Notes: generated by a model from the sequence alone, not told the origin. DNA of 64,000 nucleotides from Candidatus Gastranaerophilales bacterium (GCA_944324385.1 CALUWD010000003.1:1-64000); one strand, 5' to 3'; numbered from the stretch's first letter, positions 50,458 through 59,278 are shown. Translations and numbers: made by a program.

Positions 50458-51756
50458 ATGAACAAAATGCTTGAAAAACCGCTTAAAACAACGCAATACA
50501 GGCCAATGCCGAAGATGCAAAGACGAAGAAGACGCCCAAATAATGCTGGCAGTTTTGTGCGTTCATTTTTAGTTACCCTTATTGCGCTTAGCTCACTTGC
50601 TGCTTTTGCATATAGGAGCGATGTAAAAAATGCTTTTTCAAGCTTTGTGGCAACAATTACCGGTTCAAATTCTGGTAGAGCTGAATTTAACTTACCATTT
50701 TCACCAAGACGACAAAATATCTTGTTTATGGGGGTTGATGTGGCGTCAAATGCGAATGACCCATTTAAAGGTAATCGCTCGGATTCTATGTTGCTTGTGA
50801 GCATTGCACCTTACGGAAAAGATGTAAATATAATTTCTATACCTAGAGATTCAAAAGTTTACATTGCCGATAGAAATAAACCGGATAAAATAAACCATGC
50901 TTTTGCATACGGTGGTGCTGATTTGGCTGTTAAAACAGTTGAAGAAACTTTTGGCGTAAAAATTGATCACTATATAGCATTGAGCAATACAGGTTTAATT
51001 AAATTTATTGATACAATTGGTGGTTTGCCTATTTATGTTGAAAAAGATATGCACTACCATGATTCAACTGCAGGCCTGCATATAGATTTAACTCAAGGTC
51101 AGCACACTTTAAACGGTGAACAAACAGAAGGGTATTTGAGATTTAGAAAAGATGCACTGGGTGACATTGGTCGTATCAGACGTCAACAGTGGTTCTTTAA
51201 TGCACTTATGGCAAGATTAAAAGAGCCTTCAGTATTGGTTAAAATCCCTGAAGTTTTAAAAGTTATGCCAAAGTATATAGAAACTGATCTTTCGGTTTAT
51301 GAGCTATCCCAATATGCCGCAATGGTAAAAGCAATTGATATTTCTTCAATTCAAGTTGCAACGCTTCCTGGAACTCCATCTACAAAAGGCATCGTAAGTT
51401 ATTGGATTTTAGATCCTGATAAAACACAGGAAATTATAAATAAGCTTGTTTATAGAGATAAATCCGCACCATTAAACGAAGCTTTAAATGTTGGCATTTT
51501 ATATACACCTTCAAAAGAAGCAATTGCAAGGGATTTAAAAATGCATTTAGAGCAAAATGGTGTAGTGGTAAAAATGCAAAACAGGTCTAAATTAACCCAT
51601 GATCACATTGCGGTTCATAACCTTGATGTTTCAAGTGATATTATTGAATCCCTCAAAAAGTCAATTCCTGAAATGCAAGAAAAACAAACAGTTTATGACC
51701 CTGTAGGTTTTAATAAAGCTGCAAAAGATTTTACAGTTATACTTGCAGGTTCCTAA
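50458..51756 (+). CDS. LytR-CpsA-Psr (LCP) family phosphotransferase
   Basis: LCP proteins attach polyprenyl-linked glycans to peptidoglycan or other envelope acceptors. The 432-residue protein has a basic cytoplasmic N-terminus (QRRRRRPN), one membrane helix (about 36-54), and an LCP domain with NILFMGVDVA, NRSDSMLLVSI, ISIPRDSKVYI, INHAFAYGG and the Arg-rich FRKDALGDIGRIRRQQ. A C-terminal LytR_C-like domain starts around 350. The outer part carries the active site. Present in Gram-positives and cyanobacteria, it is less common in other diderms, which supports the proposed lineage. Confidence 0.92.
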   Translation: MNKMLEKPLKTTQYRPMPKMQRRRRRPNNAGSFVRSFLVTLIALSSLAAFAYRSDVKNAFSSFVATITGSNSGRAEFNLPFSPRRQNILFMGVDVASNANDPFKGNRSDSMLLVSIAPYGKDVNIISIPRDSKVYIADRNKPDKINHAFAYGGADLAVKTVEETFGVKIDHYIALSNTGLIKFIDTIGGLPIYVEKDMHYHDSTAGLHIDLTQGQHTLNGEQTEGYLRFRKDALGDIGRIRRQQWFFNALMARLKEPSVLVKIPEVLKVMPKYIETDLSVYELSQYAAMVKAIDISSIQVATLPGTPSTKGIVSYWILDPDKTQEIINKLVYRDKSAPLNEALNVGILYTPSKEAIARDLKMHLEQNGVVVKMQNRSKLTHDHIAVHNLDVSSDIIESLKKSIPEMQEKQTVYDPVGFNKAAKDFTVILAGS

Positions 51757-51851
51757 AAACTTGAAAAATCCTATAATTGGTTGAATTTGCGCCGATTAAT
51801 ATTATTCTTATGATTGATTTAATTTTCCCCACACTGTAAGAGAATTTTTGT

Positions 51852-52040
51852 ATGTTGTCTAATTTGAACGAAAAATATCTTCTAAAATTTATTTCAAGTG
51901 CAAATGTGCAATCTGATTGTGAAAATTGCTCTTTAATTGAGCTTTTAAATTCTTTTGGGGTAAAAGTTGTACTGAACGATGAAAATCCCGTATATGATAT
52001 AATTAACAAAATGGAATATTGCGGGATTTGTTATGAATAA
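51852..52040 (+). CDS. Small protein with two CxxC pairs (62 residues), hypothetical
   Basis: This short frame reads from an ATG at 51852 and overlaps the start of the CHASE2-GGDEF gene by 8 bases, which suggests coupling. It has one Cys pair in QSDCENCSL and a second near the C-terminus in EYCGICYE, a spacing that could bind zinc or form disulfides. There is no clear ribosome site and no family I recognise. The 95 bases before it show no clear feature. Confidence 0.5.
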   Translation: MLSNLNEKYLLKFISSANVQSDCENCSLIELLNSFGVKVVLNDENPVYDIINKMEYCGICYE

Positions 52041-53823
52041 AAAGAAATACGATTTTATTATTTATGCTTTAGTTTTTATATTTGTTTTTGTTTCAATAAT
52101 TTACGCGGGTAAGTTTAATGCTTTTGGCAAACTTATTATGGGTATTGAATATAAAACCTTTGATATAAGGCAAAATATAATTCTTCCTCATAAAGAAAAT
52201 AACAAAAATATTGTAATAATCGCGGTAGATGACCAAAGTTATGAATATATAACGGAAAAATTTGGTACTTGGCCTGTGCCAAGGGGTTTCTGGGCAAAAC
52301 TTATTAACGGTCTTGAGCAAGCAAATCCTAAGTTTATTGCTTTTGATTTACTTTTTACAAAGCGTTTAGGTGCGCTTGATGAGGGTGATTTAAAGCTGGT
52401 TAGGGCTGTTGAAAAAAATCAAAACGTGTATTTATCTATGAATTTTGATAATTACCCTTCGCAAGTTAGAATTCCGCCAATTTTGCCAGAGAATTTAAAA
52501 ATAAATTTAAAAAACGGGGATATTATTAAAAAAAGCCCGCTGTTAAATTTTTATAACTGCAGAAATGCTATGAATGAACTTCTTGATGTCACAAGTAATT
52601 TTGGCTTTATAAACGTTACTCGCGATGACGATGGAATTATAAGATATATAGCACCTCTTTTTTACTATAAAGACGGTTATTATCCAAATTTAACAACGCT
52701 TATAGCTCTTAAATATTTAAATATTGACCCTGATTCTATTTATGTAAACAAAGATACATTAGTGCTAAATGATAAATACAAAATCCCTTTAAATCCTGAT
52801 GGCAGGGCAATTATCAACTGGTATGGTAAAGAGGGGACTTTTGAACATGTTAGTTTGTGGCAGGTTGATGATGCTATAAATAATAATGATATAAAATTCT
52901 TGAAAGAAAAATTTGAAAATAAAATTATTTACATTGGTACAACTGTTACCGCTTTAGCTGATATTAAAAGCACGCCTGTTTCTTTTATGTACCCTGGGGT
53001 AGAAACACACGCTACATTTTTAAACAATATTTTAGATAACAATTTTATTACCCATTTTAGCTTTAAAGCTGATTTAATAATTTCTGCAATTTTGTGTTTC
53101 TTGATTGGTATTTGTGTTTTAAGAATTGAATCAGTTGCTTATTCTGTAATATTTTCTGTTTTAATAATTTCTGTTTATTTGTTTATAACAGTTCTTTTGA
53201 TGGACTTTTTCAATATTTGGCTTGGAATAGTTTTACCTGTTTTGTCGGCGGTTTTAATATTTATTGCAGCTTATATTGCAAAATATCTTTTAAAATCAAA
53301 AGACTATGAGCACACTTATAAACTTGCAGTTACCGATGGTTTGACTGAAATGTATAATCACAGATATTTTCAAGAACAAATGATAATGAATGTGGGAAAT
53401 GTTTCGCGCTATGGTGGTAATTTTTCTCTAATTTTAATAGATATTGATTTCTTTAAAAAATTCAATGATAAACATGGTCATCAAAGCGGGGATGCGGTTT
53501 TGAGACAAGTTGCCCAAACTATCAAAAAGAATATAAGAACTTGTGATATTCCTTGTAGGTATGGCGGTGAGGAAATGTCTATAATTCTTGCAAATACTGC
53601 AAAAGAAGATGCTATAACTGTGGCAAGGAAAGTTTGGAGCGCTATTCGCGAGCGTAAGTTTGAACTTGCAGATGGCAACTGGGCAAATGTTACAATTAGC
53701 GTAGGGGTTGCAACCATGCCTGATAACGGAAAAAGCCCCCAAGAGTTAATTGAATATGCTGATAAGTGTCTATATAAAGCTAAACAAAATGGACGCGATC
53801 AAGTAGTAAGTGAAATTGATTAA
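52033..53823 (+). CDS. CHASE2-domain diguanylate cyclase
   Basis: The 596-residue protein senses something outside the membrane and makes cyclic di-GMP inside. Order: an N-terminal membrane helix, an extracytoplasmic CHASE2 domain (FDIRQNIILP, IIAVDDQSYEYI, GTWPVPRGFWAKLI), three membrane helices (about 345-420), then a GGDEF domain. The cyclase site is active in form: ILIDIDFFKKFNDKHGHQSG, then CRYGGEEMSIIL, with GGEE near 510. No obvious RxxD inhibitory site is seen. The ligand is unknown. CHASE2 plus cyclase is a combination often found in cyanobacteria. Confidence 0.94.
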   Translation: MNKKKYDFIIYALVFIFVFVSIIYAGKFNAFGKLIMGIEYKTFDIRQNIILPHKENNKNIVIIAVDDQSYEYITEKFGTWPVPRGFWAKLINGLEQANPKFIAFDLLFTKRLGALDEGDLKLVRAVEKNQNVYLSMNFDNYPSQVRIPPILPENLKINLKNGDIIKKSPLLNFYNCRNAMNELLDVTSNFGFINVTRDDDGIIRYIAPLFYYKDGYYPNLTTLIALKYLNIDPDSIYVNKDTLVLNDKYKIPLNPDGRAIINWYGKEGTFEHVSLWQVDDAINNNDIKFLKEKFENKIIYIGTTVTALADIKSTPVSFMYPGVETHATFLNNILDNNFITHFSFKADLIISAILCFLIGICVLRIESVAYSVIFSVLIISVYLFITVLLMDFFNIWLGIVLPVLSAVLIFIAAYIAKYLLKSKDYEHTYKLAVTDGLTEMYNHRYFQEQMIMNVGNVSRYGGNFSLILIDIDFFKKFNDKHGHQSGDAVLRQVAQTIKKNIRTCDIPCRYGGEEMSIILANTAKEDAITVARKVWSAIRERKFELADGNWANVTISVGVATMPDNGKSPQELIEYADKCLYKAKQNGRDQVVSEID

Positions 53824-53830
53824 CCTTAAT

Positions 53831-53859
53831 TTGCGCATATTTTTTATTCGTAATATAAT
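53831..53859 (+). promoter_or_regulatory. Promoter of ssb and the sugar-acid genes
   Basis: TTGCGC (53831-53836) and TATAAT (53854-53859) are spaced by 17 bases. Transcription would start near 53866, giving a leader of about 23 bases that contains the ribosome site GAAAGG. Confidence 0.6.
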
Positions 53860-53888
53860 TTTTTCAAAAGAATTTGAAAGGTAAATAT

Positions 53889-54218
53889 ATGGTTAATTCG
53901 GTTGTAATAGTGGGCAGAGTTGGTCAAGACCCCGAGATGAAATATTTTGAAAGCGGAAAAGTTCGCACAAGTTTTTCTGTTGCGGTTAATCGTTGGAACC
54001 CCAAGACAAAAGAAGAAACAACCGACTGGTTTAATGTTGAAGTGTGGGATAAACAAGCTGAAATAGTTGGTGAATGGGTAAAAAAAGGCCGACTTGTAGG
54101 AGTTGAAGGCAGGCTTGCGGTTAATAAGTGGCAAACACCAGATGGTGAAATGGCTGAAAGATATTTAATTCGCGGAACAAATATCCGCCTTATGGGATCT
54201 AAAAAAGACGAGAATTAA
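53889..54218 (+). CDS. ssb: Single-stranded DNA-binding protein, short form
   Basis: The OB-fold protein starts MVNSVVIVGRVGQDPEM and contains FSVAVNRWNPKTKEETTDWF and VEGRLAVNKWQTPDGEMAERY. At 109 residues it consists of the DNA-binding domain only. It lacks the flexible Gly/Gln linker and the acidic DDDIPF tail that recruits repair enzymes in E. coli, as also seen in cyanobacterial short SSBs. I chose the ATG at 53889, since GAAAGGTAAAT precedes it. It is followed by the sugar-acid kinase after three bases. Confidence 0.93.
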   Translation: MVNSVVIVGRVGQDPEMKYFESGKVRTSFSVAVNRWNPKTKEETTDWFNVEVWDKQAEIVGEWVKKGRLVGVEGRLAVNKWQTPDGEMAERYLIRGTNIRLMGSKKDEN

Positions 54219-54221
54219 AAC

Positions 54222-55541
54222 ATGATTTTATCAAGCACAATTGGTATTATTGCTGATGATTTAACAGGTGCAAACGATACTGCATTACAGTTTTTTCTAA
54301 AAGGTTCAAATACTGAAATTCTTTTAGGTTATAACGATGAGTTGCAAAATCATATTAATGTTGGCACTTGGGCAATTTCTACTGAAACAAGAAATATTGA
54401 TAAAAACGATGCTGCAAAAATAGTCTACGAAACAGCTGGTGTACTTAAGTCAAAGCTTAATGTAGAACATTTTTATAAAAAAATTGACTCTACATTGCGC
54501 GGAAATATAACTTATGAAATTTTTGCAGCCCTTGAGGCAACAGGAAAAGATGCTGCTGTTGTTGCGCCTGCTTATGTGCAGGAGGGCAGGATTACAATTG
54601 GTGGTTATCAGCTTTTAAAAGGTGTGCCTATTGAACGTACTGATGCTGCGCGTGACCCTGGGGCGCCAATATATGAGTCTTATGTACCAGATATTTTAAG
54701 GAAACCGCTTGGTGACAATGCAAAGACAATGGTTGGTTCAATTGAACTTAATGTTGTTGCAAAAGGTGCAGGCCCGATTGCCCAAAAAATGAATGAGTTG
54801 ATAGAATCCGGTAAAAAGATAATTGTGGCAGATTGCGTATCAACTGTAGATTTTGAGCAAATTGTTCTTGCAATGCAAAAGTCCTCATATAATATTTTGC
54901 CTTGTGGTTCAGCTGGTCTTGCTCAGGCCCTTGCGCCGTTGTGGTTGGGTGATATAAAGGTTAACAAAGCTACAAAAACAGTTCCTAAACTTCCAAAATT
55001 AATACTCTCAGGATCTGCCACTGCTCTTAGTTCAATGCAGCTTCAAAAATTGGAAAATGAAGACGATTTTATAAATAAAACTTACTTTTTATGTCTTACT
55101 TTAAAAGATATTATCGATGGTGTAAGTGAGTCTGTAATCAGAAGAATAGAAGAAAATCTTGTAGATGATAATATTGTAGCGGTTCATGTTTGTAATATTT
55201 TAGAAGAAGTTAAAACAGAAGAAGCTAAAAACTTTTTAATCGATGAAGGTATTACAAAAGAAGCTCTTTCTGATAAAATCACTGGGTATTTAGCTGAGCT
55301 TGCAAGCGTAATCAAAAAAGATAGAGAGTTTATTTTAATTACTATTGGCGGTGAAACTTCCCGCGCTTGTTGCGACGCTATTGGAGCAAAATATTTGCAG
55401 GTAGTTGACGGTATTTTACCTGCTATTCCTTTGTGCATTGATTCAACTGCACAGCTTATAGTTACAAAATCAGGCAATTTGGGTACTACAACTACGCTTG
55501 TTGAAATTGTCCAATATTTGGAACACCATGAAAATGTATAA
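54222..55541 (+). CDS. Four-carbon acid sugar kinase family protein (DUF1537)
   Basis: Kinases of this family phosphorylate D-threonate, D-erythronate or related acids. The 439-residue protein opens with the family motif IGIIADDLTGANDTAL, has KKIDSTLRGNITYEI and APAYVQEGRITIGGYQLL in the N-terminal substrate domain, and a C-terminal nucleotide domain with GSATALSSMQL and the end ITIGGETSRACC and KSGNLG. The adjoining PdxA-like gene is the usual partner, an oxidative decarboxylase acting on the phosphorylated acid. The exact sugar acid is not readable. Confidence 0.9.
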   Translation: MILSSTIGIIADDLTGANDTALQFFLKGSNTEILLGYNDELQNHINVGTWAISTETRNIDKNDAAKIVYETAGVLKSKLNVEHFYKKIDSTLRGNITYEIFAALEATGKDAAVVAPAYVQEGRITIGGYQLLKGVPIERTDAARDPGAPIYESYVPDILRKPLGDNAKTMVGSIELNVVAKGAGPIAQKMNELIESGKKIIVADCVSTVDFEQIVLAMQKSSYNILPCGSAGLAQALAPLWLGDIKVNKATKTVPKLPKLILSGSATALSSMQLQKLENEDDFINKTYFLCLTLKDIIDGVSESVIRRIEENLVDDNIVAVHVCNILEEVKTEEAKNFLIDEGITKEALSDKITGYLAELASVIKKDREFILITIGGETSRACCDAIGAKYLQVVDGILPAIPLCIDSTAQLIVTKSGNLGTTTTLVEIVQYLEHHENV

Positions 55542-56415
55542 AATTGCAATAACAACGGGTGACATTAAGGGTATCGGGGCAGAGATTACAAAAAAGGCCC
55601 TCGATTTTTTGTGTTTAGATAAAAAAGATGTTTTAGTTATCGGGCAAAAAATTGATGACAAGTACGACACAGTAGAGCTTGATGACAGCAATAACGGTGA
55701 ATTTTGTTATCGCTCACTTGAAATTGCAGCAAATCTTGCAAAAGAGGGCAAAATTGGGGCAATTGTAACTGCTCCTGTGTCAAAGTTTGCACTCCTTGAG
55801 GCTGGGTACAATTTTTCAGGGCAAACAGAAGTTTTGCAAAAGCTTTTTAATAAAAAAGCTGAAATGCTCTTTATTGCCGGTGATTTTAGAGTAATGCTTT
55901 TAACAAGACATTTGCCCCTTAGGGATGTTGAAATAAATCCTCAGATGATGAAGGATAAAATTTTGCGCCTTAATAAATTTTTGATTGATTATTGTAAAAT
56001 TAAAATCCCAAAAATAGCGCTGTGTGCGCTAAATCCGCATGCAGGTGAAAATGGTATGCTAGGTAGAGAAGAAATTGAAATCATGTTGCCAACGGTTTAT
56101 GAGTTGAAAAATGAAGGGATTGATATAGCAGAGCCAAAAAGCGCAGATGCGCTTTTTGCAAGCGTGGGCAAAAAATACCTAAATAGCGAAAAGCAGTATT
56201 ATGACGCTATTGTAGCGTGTTACCATGATCAGGGTCTTTGTCCTGTTAAGGCTCTTGCATTTGATAAAACTGTTAACACTTCAATCGGGCTTGATGTTAT
56301 TAGAACATCTCCCTCTTGCGGTACGGCTTATGATATTGCAGGAAAAGGAATTGCCGATGCCACAAGTATGATTGAAGCAATTAAATTGGCTTTTAGCTTA
56401 ACAAAACTTAATTAA
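55528..56415 (+). CDS. PdxA-family dehydrogenase (4-hydroxythreonine-4-phosphate dehydrogenase-like)
   Basis: PdxA oxidises and decarboxylates 4-phosphohydroxythreonine in pyridoxal phosphate synthesis; PdxA2 paralogues act on phosphorylated threonate or erythronate. Present are TTGDIKGIGAEI, TAPVSKFALLEAGY, the metal His in TRHLPLRD, LNPHAGENGMLGREE and CYHDQGLCPVKALAF. The substrate His-Thr pair of PdxA (GHTE) reads GQTE here. At 295 residues it is short for PdxA. The start is at the ATG of 55528 or 55534, both inside the kinase gene. Its coupling to a sugar-acid kinase favours PdxA2; a role in vitamin B6 synthesis remains possible. Confidence 0.87.
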   Translation: MKMYKIAITTGDIKGIGAEITKKALDFLCLDKKDVLVIGQKIDDKYDTVELDDSNNGEFCYRSLEIAANLAKEGKIGAIVTAPVSKFALLEAGYNFSGQTEVLQKLFNKKAEMLFIAGDFRVMLLTRHLPLRDVEINPQMMKDKILRLNKFLIDYCKIKIPKIALCALNPHAGENGMLGREEIEIMLPTVYELKNEGIDIAEPKSADALFASVGKKYLNSEKQYYDAIVACYHDQGLCPVKALAFDKTVNTSIGLDVIRTSPSCGTAYDIAGKGIADATSMIEAIKLAFSLTKLN

Positions 56416-56480
56416 CATGTACTACAATTGTAAAAAATGCGTTATAATTAAATTGTAAAGTTTAATTAAGTTAGGTAAAT

Positions 56481-56786
56481 ATGTCATTTAACATTAATGG
56501 CCCATCAAATATACCTTCAATTCAAGAGACGCAGAACATGAAAAACAACGGCGGCGGCGGTAATTTGGGCTACTTTATGCGCGAAGAAAGTGATGGCATT
56601 ATAAGATTTAGTGATGAGCAGGAAGAAGATTCTTTTGAAAAATCAATAGATTTGCAGGAAGATGAAATGTCTTTTGATTTATTTAAAAAAATTGTGCGTT
56701 TTTTGAAAAAGCTTTGGTATTCATTTGTTAAACTTTTTGCCCCAAGGACAAAAAATACTCAAGATGAATTTATAAAAAATAATTGA
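56481..56786 (+). CDS. Small acidic protein, hypothetical
   Basis: The 101-residue protein has a polar, Asn/Gly-rich start (MKNNGGGGNLGYF), an acidic middle (DEQEEDSFEKS), and a basic, hydrophobic amphipathic helix near the C-terminus (FKKIVRFLKKLWYSFVKLF). That helix could lie on a membrane. I know no family. TATAAT at 56443-56448 is a candidate -10 box, and TTAGGT before the ATG a modest ribosome site. The next gene follows after 30 bases. Confidence 0.65.
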   Translation: MSFNINGPSNIPSIQETQNMKNNGGGGNLGYFMREESDGIIRFSDEQEEDSFEKSIDLQEDEMSFDLFKKIVRFLKKLWYSFVKLFAPRTKNTQDEFIKNN

Positions 56787-56816
56787 CTTTGGTTTTTAAA
56801 ACCTTAAAAACAAGCT

Positions 56817-57200
56817 ATGAAAAGTTTGTTGGATTTATTTTTAAAAAAGTCGACTTGTGCTCACGCTCACGCGTTAATTAACACTAACGAAGGCTATTGC
56901 CCTGACTGTGGCGCGTATTTGAAAAAATATTTTTATATAGTTCGCTGTTCAAGGTGTGACGTTAAAAGAGAGGCAAAAGTCTACTTTGGCGACGTTTTGC
57001 CCAAGGAAAAATTTTGTACAAACTGTGGTTCAAAAGATTATTATATTGAGAAATTAGACACAATAAGTTTTATTGATATTCCATACGCAATTCACACAAA
57101 AGAAGTAATCGTGCCTGAGCAAATTGATATTGTAAGTGCGCAGATTTGGGTGGATGAGAATAAAACAAAGCCCGTTAAATTTTTAACGGGCAGTGTCTAA
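56817..57200 (+). CDS. Zinc-ribbon protein of unknown function
   Basis: The 127-residue protein has several Cys pairs that likely bind zinc: YCPDCGAYL, RCSRCDVKR and FCTNCGSKD, plus one earlier Cys-His stretch (TCAHAHAL). The C-terminal third is strand-rich. No enzyme motif is seen. The last 30 bases of the gene also serve as part of a terminator hairpin for the convergent HExxH gene. Confidence 0.7.
   Translation: MKSLLDLFLKKSTCAHAHALINTNEGYCPDCGAYLKKYFYIVRCSRCDVKREAKVYFGDVLPKEKFCTNCGSKDYYIEKLDTISFIDIPYAIHTKEVIVPEQIDIVSAQIWVDENKTKPVKFLTGSV
57170..57191 (-). terminator. Terminator of the HExxH gene inside the 3' end of the zinc-ribbon gene
   Basis: GCCCGTTAAA (57170-57179) pairs with TTTAACGGGC (57182-57191). 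On the minus strand it is followed by TTTGTTTTATT. It lies 11 bases past the stop of the minus-strand gene and within the coding part of the convergent plus-strand gene. Confidence 0.7.
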
Positions 57201-57201
57201 A

Positions 57202-57870
57202 TTATAAATTTTCTTCAAACCCTGGGGAGCGCTCCGGCAAGTTTTGATACCCTTTGTTTGAAACAACAAATTTTCTTATATATGTACTTGTATAGTTTCC
57301 TTTTTCAAATAATTTCTTGATTACATTTTCTCTCTCTACAAGGGGATGAGAAATTTTTTGTAATTCCGGTTTATTGTCACTTAACTGTGTCCAAACTGCA
57401 GCCTCAAGTGTCCAGGCGTAAGTTTCTTCATTTAGCGAGTTAAGCTCATCCTGATGTATTGCTTCGTGCGCTAAAAGTGCGGCTAGAGCCTCTTTTGGAG
57501 CGTCTTGATGTTTTTTGTTTATGTAGATGTATAATTTTTTATTTTTCTTCCAGCCAAGAGCGTCAAAATTTGTGTAAGCAGGATTAATCTCGGATAGGTT
57601 TTTAAATTCAATTTTAATAGGTTTTGATGTTAAATTGTCCCCTAAAATTGCCTTTCTTGAATACTCTCCACTTGTTTCCCTCAAGGTTTCAAGCGCTTCA
57701 ATAACATTTGTATCCTGTGTGCTTTTTTTGTATGTTTTTAAAAGCTCCTCGCTAACAGGCGCACTGGGTGCCATTGGAGGTTCAACAATAGCAAGAGCAA
57801 AAGGCATTGTTGCCAAGGACAAAATAAGCGTACTAATTCCATAAAATGCTGTTTTTTTATACTTTTTCAT
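57202..57870 (-). CDS. Exported HExxH protein, putative metallopeptidase
   Basis: The 222-residue protein has a signal peptide (FYGISTLILSLATMPFALA), a Pro-rich linker (EPPMAPSAPVSEE), and a domain with the zinc-peptidase motif LAHEAIHQDELNSLNEETYAW. The HEAIH pair and the downstream Glu are as in gluzincin-type enzymes. Overall family is not recognised. I chose the ATG at 57870, with GAGGATGAG at suitable distance; earlier Met codons give a poorer signal peptide. It is probably periplasmic. Confidence 0.75.
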   Translation of the reverse strand: MKKYKKTAFYGISTLILSLATMPFALAIVEPPMAPSAPVSEELLKTYKKSTQDTNVIEALETLRETSGEYSRKAILGDNLTSKPIKIEFKNLSEINPAYTNFDALGWKKNKKLYIYINKKHQDAPKEALAALLAHEAIHQDELNSLNEETYAWTLEAAVWTQLSDNKPELQKISHPLVERENVIKKLFEKGNYTSTYIRKFVVSNKGYQNLPERSPGFEENL

Positions 57871-57945
57871 AATACTCATCCTCAAAAAACTCAACTTATT
57901 AGACATTATTACATATTTATTTTATAAGGAAAGTTTTTTGAAAAT

Positions 57946-59169
57946 CTAAATTTCTTTTTTTTGTTCTTGTTCGCCTGTTAAAAGGTTTTTAACTGTATAA
58001 AAACCTTTTTCAATTTCTTCTTCACCTAAAATTATTGCATAATTTGCAATTTTTGCAGCTTTTTCAAGTTGTTTTGCAAATTTGCGATTTTGCATGTCAA
58101 AGTCGCAGCTGTAGCCTTTTTGTCTTAATTTTTGGCAAAGCTTTATTGCTTCTTTTGGGTATTTAGAAACAACAAAGTAGTCAAGTTTTTTTTCATCAAC
58201 CTTTTTTATAAGTTCAAAAAGTCTTTCAACCCCCATTGCCCAGCCTACAGCAGGTGTTGGGGTACCGCCAAGCATTTCAACAAGCCCATCATACCTGCCA
58301 CCACCGCAAAGCGCACTTTGCGAGCCTAAGGCGCTGCTTTTTATTTCAAAAACCGTTCTGTTGTAGTAGTCAAGTCCTCTTACAAGCATTTTATTGCGGG
58401 TGTATTTTATATTTAGTGCATCTAAAAGCTCTTGAACCCTGCTGAAATGTTCAGCGCAATCTTCGCAAACGTAATCACTTAAAATTACTTTTTTAATTTC
58501 ATCGCTCTCAAAGATTTTTTGACAGTTTTCATCTTTGCAATCAAGCATTCTCAAGGGATTTTTTTCATACCTCACTTTGCAATCTTCACAAAGTTCACCT
58601 AAGTGTGGTTTTAAAATTTCTTTAATAGAATTTCTATAGCTTTCACGGCATTTCGGGCAACCAAGTGTGTTAAGTTCAACCTCAAGATGCTCTAAACCTA
58701 CGGATTTTAAAAATTCTTGTGCCATAAGTATAGCTTCAGCGTCAGCAGTTGGATTTTCTACACCAAATAACTCTATTCCTACCTGATGAAATTGTCTTTG
58801 TCTACCTGCTTGCGGGCGTTCATAGCGAAACATCGGGCCAAAATACCAAAATTTTTGTGGTGGAGATTGACGCGAAATGTTGTGCTCAATGTATGCTCTT
58901 ACTACTCCTGCAGTGTTTTCAGGACGAAGGGTGATTGAGCTTTCGTTTTTGTCTTTTCCGCCAACGCAAAAAGTGTACATCTCTTTGTTTACAATGTCAG
59001 TTGAATCGCCAACCCCTCTTTTAAACAGTTCTGTTGCTTCAAAAATCGGTGTTCTTATTTCGCTGTAGTTTGCGCTTTGAAAAATTCTTTGTGCATTTTG
59101 CTGAATTTTCTGCCAAGTAAGTGTGTCTTGACCAATTATGTCTTTTGTTCCACGCTGTGCTTTTATCAT
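57946..59169 (-). CDS. hisS: Histidyl-tRNA synthetase
   Basis: A class II synthetase of 407 residues. It starts MIKAQRGTKDIIGQD and contains TLRPENTAGVVRAYIEH, motif 2 FRYERPQAGRQRQFHQVGIE, the Cys-rich LGCPKCRESYR with LCEDC, the His-specific block VRGLDYYNRTVFE, and motif 3 AVGWAMGVERLFEL. The start was set at 59169 because AAGGAAAG lies upstream; a start 7 codons earlier overlaps this site. It follows prfB across an 82-base terminator gap. Confidence 0.97.
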   Translation of the reverse strand: MIKAQRGTKDIIGQDTLTWQKIQQNAQRIFQSANYSEIRTPIFEATELFKRGVGDSTDIVNKEMYTFCVGGKDKNESSITLRPENTAGVVRAYIEHNISRQSPPQKFWYFGPMFRYERPQAGRQRQFHQVGIELFGVENPTADAEAILMAQEFLKSVGLEHLEVELNTLGCPKCRESYRNSIKEILKPHLGELCEDCKVRYEKNPLRMLDCKDENCQKIFESDEIKKVILSDYVCEDCAEHFSRVQELLDALNIKYTRNKMLVRGLDYYNRTVFEIKSSALGSQSALCGGGRYDGLVEMLGGTPTPAVGWAMGVERLFELIKKVDEKKLDYFVVSKYPKEAIKLCQKLRQKGYSCDFDMQNRKFAKQLEKAAKIANYAIILGEEEIEKGFYTVKNLLTGEQEQKKEI

Positions 59170-59251
59170 ACTTCTTTCCTTAAATCTCAAGTTTATCTTA
59201 CTATAAAATTATAATTTAATCAGTAAATTGATAATTTTATAGATTTTTTTT

Positions 59252-59278
59252 AAAAAGCGGGCTTTATGCCCGCTTTTT
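59252..59278 (-). terminator. Intrinsic terminator of prfB
   Basis: AAAAAGCGGGC (59252-59262) pairs with GCCCGCTTTTT (59268-59278) around a five-base loop, and on the minus strand runs into a T-stretch. The stem touches the last base of the prfB stop codon. Confidence 0.9.

Noticed and set aside
55498-56415. PdxA-like gene starting at 55498
   Set aside because: The extra ten residues overlap the kinase gene and do not resemble the family, whose start aligns with MYKIAITTGD.
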